Positions 1 through 5,207 of a stretch of DNA of 5,207 nucleotides are shown piece after piece. The translations under genes were made by a program, and so were the position numbers. The DNA comes from Sulfurimonas sp. (GTDB taxonomy: Bacteria; Campylobacterota; Campylobacteria; Campylobacterales; Sulfurimonadaceae): assembly GCF_023229025.1 (NCBI RefSeq), contig NZ_JALOAA010000070.1:1-5207 (forward strand), written 5' to 3'. Numbering within the stretch: position 1 is the first letter of the stretch; each line of letters opens with the position of its first letter. The notes beneath the pieces are model-generated. The model did no database searches, was not told the origin of the DNA, and was given only the letters and a program-made list of their open reading frames with translations.

Positions 1-2090
1 ATAGTTCTGTTTTACTTAATATATCATCTTCTCTAGTTGATGCTGATGGTTCTGAATCATTAGATATTTTACTTAAAGATATACCTGTAGGATTCACTAT
101 TTCTGATGGTAATAATTCATTTGTTGCTGATGAATCAAATTCAAGTGTAAACATAACAAATTGGACTCTAAATAGTTTGATATTAACAACACCAAATGTT
201 AATGAAACGACTACATATACACTAAATGTTGTCGCAACTGCTACTGAATCTTCAAATGCAGACACAGCATCAACAACACTACCGATAGAGATAACAGTAA
301 ATGATAATCCAGACCTTACAATATTAAACGATAATACTGCTCAGGTAGATGAAGCAGCATTAACAACTGGAACTAATAGCTCAAGCACGGAAGAAGTAGC
401 TACCGGAAATATCTTAAGCGATGATACTCTTCCTGCTGGATTTGTACTTAGTGATGTGTCGATAATAGGAGGAAATACAACTGTAGAAGATGAAGAGATT
501 ACAGTAACTACGGCGGAAGGGAATGTTTTAGTTGTTAACTCTGTCACAGGTGATTATGTTTACACACTAAATAATCCTTTAAATCATTCTGTCTCTGAAG
601 ATAAGGTAGATACATTTATATATACTGTTGTAGACTCAAATGGTGTCTCTTCGAGCGCCAACTTGGCAGTGACAATACTTGATGATTCCCCAATTATAGA
701 TAATACTACGTCAGTTTCGTTGTCGCTATCGGAACCAACTGATACAAACATTATATTTACATTAGATGTGTCAGGCTCCATGGATGATACTGTCTCAGGA
801 ACTAATAAAACACGTTTTGATATCGCAAAAGAGGCGCTGATAAATACAATTGATGCTTACTCAGACCAAGGTGATGTTAACGTGAATTTGACACTTTTCA
901 ACGGTGGTGCTATAAGCTTAGGATGGAAAAATAAAGCGGAGACTTTGGACTATTTGAGTAGGTTAACTATGGATCATGATACAAATAAAGTTTTATATGA
1001 TAGTTCAACAATTCCAGAACTTACAAGTGTAAAAACAAATTATGAAGCTGCTCTACAAGCTACGTCATCAACATATGATACAGGATTGCCAGCGGCGGAT
1101 AACACGGTTGCTTATTTCATATCAGATGGTGCACCTACAGCAGAAAACAAAGAGGGTAAGCGTAGTAGTTGGTGGAAAGAAGGTAGCGATGAGGAGAGTG
1201 GTTGGCTTGACACGCCATATGTTGATAATTGGACCGATTTTATTAATACAAACAGCATTGATTTAACAGTAATTGGAATTGGCAATAATATTTCAGTTGA
1301 TTATTTAGACAAGGTTCAGGTGCAAGATTCGAAAGAGGTTATTGTCGTAACAGATGCTACACAACTAAGCGATACAATAACTTCGACAATAGAATCTATA
1401 GAGGGAAGTTTGTATGCTACAGATGGACAATCAGGCATAAATTTTGGTGCAGACGGAGGTCATATTTCTGAGTTAACATATAGTGGAACGGCATATACTT
1501 ACGATGCTTCTAACCCTACTCAGGCAATTGCGCTTAGTGAAGGTTCAATGGAGTTAAATTTTGAAACCGGAAGTTATACATATAAACCTACTATATATTC
1601 AGGAAATGATTTAACTGAAGAGTTTAACATAACAGTAGTCGATAATGATGGTGATATCAAGAGTAGTGATTTAACTCTTAGTATCGGTACTGGCGAAACA
1701 TTTACGTTTGACGATACTACTGATATTGATGGTGGAGCGGGGTATGATACACTGCTTATAACAGGTGATGAGAGTATTGACTTTAGTGGGCTAAGTGCTA
1801 CTGTTTCAAATATTGAAGCTCTTAACTTAGGTGATGGCGTGCAAAATATTACGCTTAGTGTCAGCGATGTTTTAAGTGTGACTGATAATAATAATACTCT
1901 TCGTATAGATGGAGATGGTAGTGATCATGTAAACCTAGATACCGTAACAGACTCTAATCCTACCGGAGAGTGGAGATCTGGAGAAACAGTTCTTATCGAT
2001 AATCAAGAGTATAGTAGATATACAGGTGAAATTGGCGGCGACTCTGTTACGCTAGAGGTAAGCGTAAATATTCAAGTTGATGAGAGTTAG
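1..2090 (+). CDS. Giant T1SS-secreted repeat adhesin with VWA domain, C-terminal part (5' truncated)
   Basis: The frame is open from base 3, giving 695 visible codons before TAG at 2088 (a second in-frame TAG follows). The TTG at 177 is internal: repeat-like protein (LVDADGSESL) is already encoded before it. Order seen: a cadherin-like adhesin repeat (about 3-305) ending PIEITVND; a VCBS-like repeat (about 309-690) with ATGNILSDD, TGDYVYTLN and a terminal ILDDSP; a VWA domain (about 747-1390) with MIDAS residues DVSGS at 765, Thr at 1035 and Asp of FISDG at 1125; a VCBS-like segment (about 1404-1685) with ETGSYTY and VVDNDGD; one RTX-type nonapeptide, DGGAGYDTL, at 1728-1754; then a C-terminal region (NIEALNLGDG, LRIDGDGSDHVNL) typical of T1SS targets. 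No cysteine was seen and the protein is strongly acidic, as expected for an unfolded calcium-binding export substrate. By family knowledge it acts at the cell surface in adhesion or biofilm formation, like LapA/BapA proteins. It converges on a T1SS operon that probably exports it. The ligand is unknown, and any N-terminal retention module is outside the window. Confidence 0.9.
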   Translation, partial: SSVLLNISSSLVDADGSESLDILLKDIPVGFTISDGNNSFVADESNSSVNITNWTLNSLILTTPNVNETTTYTLNVVATATESSNADTASTTLPIEITVNDNPDLTILNDNTAQVDEAALTTGTNSSSTEEVATGNILSDDTLPAGFVLSDVSIIGGNTTVEDEEITVTTAEGNVLVVNSVTGDYVYTLNNPLNHSVSEDKVDTFIYTVVDSNGVSSSANLAVTILDDSPIIDNTTSVSLSLSEPTDTNIIFTLDVSGSMDDTVSGTNKTRFDIAKEALINTIDAYSDQGDVNVNLTLFNGGAISLGWKNKAETLDYLSRLTMDHDTNKVLYDSSTIPELTSVKTNYEAALQATSSTYDTGLPAADNTVAYFISDGAPTAENKEGKRSSWWKEGSDEESGWLDTPYVDNWTDFINTNSIDLTVIGIGNNISVDYLDKVQVQDSKEVIVVTDATQLSDTITSTIESIEGSLYATDGQSGINFGADGGHISELTYSGTAYTYDASNPTQAIALSEGSMELNFETGSYTYKPTIYSGNDLTEEFNITVVDNDGDIKSSDLTLSIGTGETFTFDDTTDIDGGAGYDTLLITGDESIDFSGLSATVSNIEALNLGDGVQNITLSVSDVLSVTDNNNTLRIDGDGSDHVNLDTVTDSNPTGEWRSGETVLIDNQEYSRYTGEIGGDSVTLEVSVNIQVDES

Positions 2091-2110
2091 TAGATATAAA
2101 AATCTATATG
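2091..2110. other. Convergent intergenic spacer
   Basis: Twenty AT-rich bases separate the adhesin stop codon from the regulator stop codon on the opposite strand. They hold a second in-frame TAG for the adhesin (2091-2093) and a weak five-base AT inverted repeat (TAGAT at 2091-2095, ATCTA at 2102-2106). There is no GC-rich stem followed by a T run, so no convincing intrinsic terminator for either direction. Confidence 0.8.
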
Positions 2111-2716
2111 TTATTTTAAAAGCAGTATTAGTGAGACCCTGTCGTTAACATGTAATTTAGAAAAAATAGAGCTTACATGCGCTTTTACAGTTCTTGTTGT
2201 AATGTTTAACGAAGAGGCAATCGCATCGTTTGTAAGAGCATCAAGTATGAGAAAAAGTACCTCTTGCTCTTTATCTGACAATCTGCTCTCTATCAATTTT
2301 TTAGACTCTTTATTAATTGACTCTTTTTTATTTTTTTTAGCAAGGAGAGCTGTTAGTTCGGGATATGTCCAGATATTTCCATCTTCAACCGTTTTAATCA
2401 TCTGCGTGAAATGATTTGCATGCATTCTTGAGTTACCGTATGCTTTAGTGCCGCGCATTATTAACATCTTACCGGTTACTACTGATGGTTCTTTCTCTAA
2501 AACCACCAGATTCTCAGGAGTAAAACCGGATGAGAGCATGCTGTTTAGCTCATAAGCAATAGTGTCGTAATCGGCTATGACTATGATTTGTGTATTTTCT
2601 TTAAGTTCATTTTTGAGTGATGTTGAGTTGTGAAATATGGCGCTCTCATCAATAGAGTGTCTTTGCCTCCACTCATCAATTATCTCCATATTTGAACTAA
2701 AAAATATAATCTTCAT
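2111..2716 (-). CDS. LuxR-type transcriptional regulator with degenerate receiver-like domain
   Basis: A 201-residue protein with the layout of a NarL/FixJ-type response regulator. The C-terminal third (about 145-201) is a clear LuxR helix-turn-helix: LSDKEQEVL, then LTNDAIASSL, the recognition helix TTRTVKAHV, and IFSKLHVNDR. The N-terminal part (1-125) has receiver-like alternation, with a hydrophobic strand ending IVIAD (Asp49, or Asp51 two residues on, could be the phospho-acceptor). It lacks the usual acidic pair after strand 1 (FFSSN there), and Ser96 or a neighbour occupies the expected lysine position in KAYGNSRM. Phosphorylation may therefore be lost or replaced by another signal. 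A lysine-rich linker (127-140) joins the halves. The ATG directly follows the fusion-protein TAG, with only a weak ribosome site, so translation is probably coupled to the exporter genes. It probably regulates the adhesin or exporter, by analogy with CsgD-like biofilm regulators; the target is inference. Confidence 0.88.
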   Translation of the reverse strand: MKIIFFSSNMEIIDEWRQRHSIDESAIFHNSTSLKNELKENTQIIVIADYDTIAYELNSMLSSGFTPENLVVLEKEPSVVTGKMLIMRGTKAYGNSRMHANHFTQMIKTVEDGNIWTYPELTALLAKKNKKESINKESKKLIESRLSDKEQEVLFLILDALTNDAIASSLNITTRTVKAHVSSIFSKLHVNDRVSLILLLK

Positions 2717-4054
2717 CTATTTTTCTGAAAAAACATACTGTTTAGATTTTAGGATAGGCTTTAAAATATACTCCATAACACTCTTTTTTCCGGTAATTAT
2801 ATCTACGTTGGCAGTCATCCCCGGAATAATATTTAGCGGGTACTCTTTTGTACCAAGGTAGTTTTTCTCTGTCACTACATGTATAATGTAAAAAGTATTC
2901 TCTTTATTGTCTGTAATTGTGTCGGGTGATATGTTGACAACTTTACCGGTGAGTCCGCCGTGGATTGTAAAGTCATAAGCTGATATTTTTACTTTTGCTT
3001 CGGCTCCTGGGTGTATAAAAGCGATGTCGCTTGGTTTTATTTTAACCTCAAGATAGAGTTTTTTATTTGTCGGGACAATCTCTATCAAGTCGGCTCCGGG
3101 TTGGATTACCCCGCCTACCGTATTTATAAAAAGTTTTTGAACAATGCCCTCCACAGGAGATTTAACCATTGTTCTCTCAACTTGGTCACTAAATGCGACT
3201 TGTTGCGTTTTTAATCTTGACATTTCGGCAATTACTTCATTTAACTCTTTTTTAGCGGTATTGATAAAGAGCTGTTTTGACTCTTCTCTTTTATTTTTCA
3301 TCTCTTCTATCGCCGCTGTTAATCTAGGTAGAGAGAGCATGGTTGCTTCTATATCATTTTCAATAGTGCTTGCCTCTCTCTTTAATTTTAGAAAATCAAC
3401 TTTTGATTTGATGCCCTCTTTAACCATAGGCTCAGTCATCTCAATCTCTTGGGTTACAAATTCCAAAGATTTTTGCAAAGAGTTTACTTTGGCTTTAGCC
3501 TCTTTATATGATTGCTCACGCTGCTTTATTTGATTTACAAAGGAGTCATCTTTTGCACTAAACTCTACTTTATTTGAATTATATAAATTTTGTGCAAGTT
3601 TTATCTGACTCTTAAGCTCTTCATCTTCTACCTCAGGCACTTTAAACGGTTGTTGATTTGCCTCTGCATAGAGCCTTAATCTTTTTGCTTCAAGTTCATA
3701 ATATTTCATCTCATTTGTGCGGGAGCTAGATACTGATTTGGCATTATTGATTTTTAAGACAACCTCTCCCTCTTTTACAATCTGCCCCTCTTCGACAAGT
3801 ATCGACTCGACAATACCGCCTTCAAGATTTTGGATAATTTGATTTTGTCCATAAGGGATGACATCGCCGTCTCCTCTAGTTATCTCATCTACTTCTGCCA
3901 AAGATGCCCAGATTAAAAAAGCGGCTATTGTAAAGAGCCATATCTTTATAACTCTGCTCATCTTTGATGGACTTTGCTCTAAAACGGCAGCACTAAGGCT
4001 GTTCATAAAGTCATAATCGTTTTTTGTATACTCTACGGGCTTATTTTTTTTCAC
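2717..4054 (-). CDS. HlyD/LapC-family T1SS membrane fusion protein
   Basis: A 445-residue periplasmic adaptor that links the inner-membrane ABC exporter to an outer-membrane TolC-like channel; the length is normal for the family. A short cytoplasmic N-terminus (1-33) is followed by one membrane segment (about 35-53, IKIWLFTIAAFLIWASL). Next come the first half of the lipoyl-like barrel-sandwich domain (about 73-105, with NLEGGIVESILVEEG and VKEGEVVLKI), a long charged helical hairpin (about 115-295), the second lipoyl half (VKSPVEGIVQKL from 297) and beta-barrel strands. The C-terminal family signature PGMTANVDIITGK starts near residue 411 and runs into EYILKPIL. The GTG start is preferred because AAGGAAG lies six bases upstream (4061-4067) and the N-terminal residues before Met17 look family-like; Met17 is the next alternative. 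The start overlaps the ABC gene by 14 bases and the stop abuts the regulator ATG, so the three form an operon. The opposing adhesin is its likely cargo (inference). Confidence 0.95.
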   Translation of the reverse strand: MKKNKPVEYTKNDYDFMNSLSAAVLEQSPSKMSRVIKIWLFTIAAFLIWASLAEVDEITRGDGDVIPYGQNQIIQNLEGGIVESILVEEGQIVKEGEVVLKINNAKSVSSSRTNEMKYYELEAKRLRLYAEANQQPFKVPEVEDEELKSQIKLAQNLYNSNKVEFSAKDDSFVNQIKQREQSYKEAKAKVNSLQKSLEFVTQEIEMTEPMVKEGIKSKVDFLKLKREASTIENDIEATMLSLPRLTAAIEEMKNKREESKQLFINTAKKELNEVIAEMSRLKTQQVAFSDQVERTMVKSPVEGIVQKLFINTVGGVIQPGADLIEIVPTNKKLYLEVKIKPSDIAFIHPGAEAKVKISAYDFTIHGGLTGKVVNISPDTITDNKENTFYIIHVVTEKNYLGTKEYPLNIIPGMTANVDIITGKKSVMEYILKPILKSKQYVFSEK

Positions 4055-5207
4055 TGCTATCTTCCTTGCCCTGTAGTTTTCTCAATGCTTCTTCTTTTGG
4101 CGCATCAATAAGGATTTTACCCTCATTCATAACTATTATACGCTGCACAATATTTAGAAGATTCATCTTTTGAGTCACTATCAATGAAGTTTTTCCTCTT
4201 AGTGCTTGTTGCATATTCTCTAATAGTTTGGACTCTGTTAATTGATCCATAGCATTGCTTGGCTCATCCATCAACATTATATTAGACTCTAGCAAAAATG
4301 CGCGAGCTATGCCTATGCTTTGACGCTGTCCTCCTGATAATCCTTGACCTCTCTCTCCGATAGGCATCTCATACCCTTTAGGGTGTTTTTTTATAAACTC
4401 CGAGGTTGTGCTTATCTGCGCTGCACGTATCATAGAGAAGTCGCTTGCGTGCGAAGCGCAAAAAGTTATATTCTCTTTTACTGTTCCGCGAAACAACATC
4501 ACATCTTGAGAGACATACCCCATATTTTTTCTCAAATCCGCAGGGTCAATCTGCTTTATATCTATGCCATCAATTAGGATTTGACCCGAATCCGGTTCAT
4601 AAAGACCGAGTATTAGTTTAAGGATTGTGCTTTTTCCGGAACCAATCCTGCCTATTATAGCTACATGTTCACCCGCGGTAATTTTAAAAGATACGTTTTT
4701 AAGGACATGCATATCAGTTGACGGATAAGAGAAAGTCACATCTATAAACTCAATATCTCCGCTAAAAGCCGGTTTTTCAACAAACTTTTTACCGTTTGGT
4801 CTCTCGCTGGGCTGAGATATAATCTCATTTAGCGTCTCATATGATGTTTTTGTATCCTCATAGTTTGTAAGCAGTGCAGCGACTTGCCCCATTGGCGCTA
4901 ATGTTCTAGAGGTTAATATCACTATGGCAATTAGTCCACCCATAGAGAGTTCAAACTCTTGAATCATGTAAACACCATAAACTATAATCATGACGGTATT
5001 TAGCTGTATAAAAAATTGTGTCACAGTTGGAATAGAGGCAGATAAAAGGCGAGATTTCAAGCTTTTGTTTGCTATCTCGCCGGTTGACTCTTCCCAGTTC
5101 CACTGAACTTGGTTTAAAGCACCAAGTGTTTTAAGTGTCTCAATATTGTTCAAAGATTCAATAAGAATAGAGTTCTTTTTCGCACTTGCCTCATGTGTTG
5201 CTTCTAT
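4041..5207 (-). CDS. LapB/LssB-type T1SS ABC exporter, C-terminal part (5' truncated)
   Basis: The frame stays open to the window edge (388 visible residues before TAA at 4043-4041). The TTG at 5153 is internal, because residues upstream of it (KKNSLISESL before NNIETLKTLGA) continue the family's permease helix. Numbering from that TTG, two membrane segments (about 41-63 and 68-89, containing ELSMGGLIA and RTLAPMGQ) are the last of the permease. The ATPase follows: Walker A GRIGSGKST (168-176), Q-loop Gln216, signature LSGGQ (272-276), Walker B IMLMDEPS (292-299, catalytic Glu297 present) and a D-loop-like AMD. The H-loop position reads VTQKM, with Gln328 where histidine is usual. DGIDIKQIDPADLR and IGERGQGLSGGQRQ are characteristic of the LapB/LssB group, which powers export of large adhesins. 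Any N-terminal peptidase-like domain is outside the window. It acts in the inner membrane with the fusion protein encoded immediately downstream. Confidence 0.95.
   Translation of the reverse strand: MEATHEASAKKNSILIESLNNIETLKTLGALNQVQWNWEESTGEIANKSLKSRLLSASIPTVTQFFIQLNTVMIIVYGVYMIQEFELSMGGLIAIVILTSRTLAPMGQVAALLTNYEDTKTSYETLNEIISQPSERPNGKKFVEKPAFSGDIEFIDVTFSYPSTDMHVLKNVSFKITAGEHVAIIGRIGSGKSTILKLILGLYEPDSGQILIDGIDIKQIDPADLRKNMGYVSQDVMLFRGTVKENITFCASHASDFSMIRAAQISTTSEFIKKHPKGYEMPIGERGQGLSGGQRQSIGIARAFLLESNIMLMDEPSNAMDQLTESKLLENMQQALRGKTSLIVTQKMNLLNIVQRIIVMNEGKILIDAPKEEALRKLQGKEDSSEKK
4044..4051 (-). repeat. A8 homopolymer at the ABC/fusion-protein gene overlap
   Basis: Eight consecutive A on the coding strand form the last two lysine codons plus the end of the preceding glutamate codon of the ABC gene, and codons 2, 3 and part of 4 of the fusion-protein gene. 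Loss of one A in the transcript, or a +1 ribosomal shift, would bypass the ABC TAA and continue in the fusion-protein frame. Whether slippage occurs is unknown; lysine-rich ends in AT-rich genomes produce such tracts by chance. Confidence 0.6.
4061..4067 (-). promoter_or_regulatory. Ribosome binding site for the fusion-protein gene
   Basis: On the minus strand this reads AAGGAAG, six bases before the GTG at 4054-4052. It lies inside the end of the ABC gene and is the main reason for choosing this GTG over the in-frame ATG at residue 17. Confidence 0.7.

Noticed and set aside
177..179. TTG as the start of the adhesin gene
   Set aside because: The same frame is open back to base 3 and already encodes adhesin-repeat sequence, so the TTG is an internal Leu codon.
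1..2090. DNA-level tandem repeat array in the adhesin
   Set aside because: The repeat modules are related only at the protein pattern level here; no near-identical nucleotide repeats were visible in this terminal portion.
2091..2106. Inverted repeat TAGAT/ATCTA as a terminator
   Set aside because: Only five AT-dominated base pairs with no following T run in either direction; too weak to call.
3144..3533. 129-codon + strand open frame antisense to the fusion-protein gene
   Set aside because: It lies wholly within the well-supported HlyD-family gene, over its helical region; the Ser/Leu-rich translation is what the complement of Lys/Glu-rich coding gives.
5151..5153. TTG (minus strand) as the start of the ABC gene
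   Set aside because: The frame continues to the window edge with family-like permease sequence, and a start here would remove most of the membrane domain.
1..5207. RNA genes, CRISPR arrays or insertion sequences
   Set aside because: The window is almost fully coding, and no tRNA-like, direct-repeat/spacer or transposase pattern was seen on either strand.

Overview
The window is AT-rich bacterial DNA carrying most of a type I secretion (T1SS) adhesin module: the C-terminal end of a very large secreted repeat adhesin on the + strand, facing a minus-strand operon for its probable exporter and a LuxR-type regulator. The lysine-rich, AT-biased proteins and the LapB-like exporter suggest a marine or sediment Gram-negative, most likely a Campylobacterota member (Sulfurimonas/Arcobacter-like). 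That assignment comes from sequence style, not from a marker gene.

Positions 1-2090 (+): the 3' end of a giant adhesin gene, open from the first bases of the window, so its start lies outside. It encodes cadherin-like and VCBS-like beta-sandwich repeats, a von Willebrand factor A (VWA) domain with an intact metal-binding (MIDAS) motif, another VCBS-like segment, one RTX-type glycine/aspartate nonapeptide and a C-terminal T1SS targeting region. Positions 2091-2110 are a 20-base convergent spacer with no strong terminator.

Positions 2111-5207 (-), read right to left: a LapB/LssB-type ABC exporter (5' end outside the window), a HlyD/LapC-type membrane fusion protein whose GTG start overlaps the ABC stop by 14 bases, and a receiver-like/LuxR regulator whose ATG directly abuts the fusion-protein stop. 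The tight packing implies one transcript. No outer-membrane TolC/LapE partner, LapG-type protease or LapD-type c-di-GMP receptor is visible; these may lie outside.

Proposed working: the ABC protein and the fusion protein, with an outer-membrane channel, recognise the C-terminal signal of the adhesin and move it to the cell surface. The regulator, translated with the exporter, probably tunes adhesin or exporter expression. The most unusual points are a glutamine in place of the ABC H-loop histidine, a receiver domain lacking key phosphorylation residues, an A8 tract exactly at the ABC/fusion-protein overlap, and a nearly RTX-less adhesin C-terminus with a VWA domain just upstream. The overall system is a recognisable type, not a new one.
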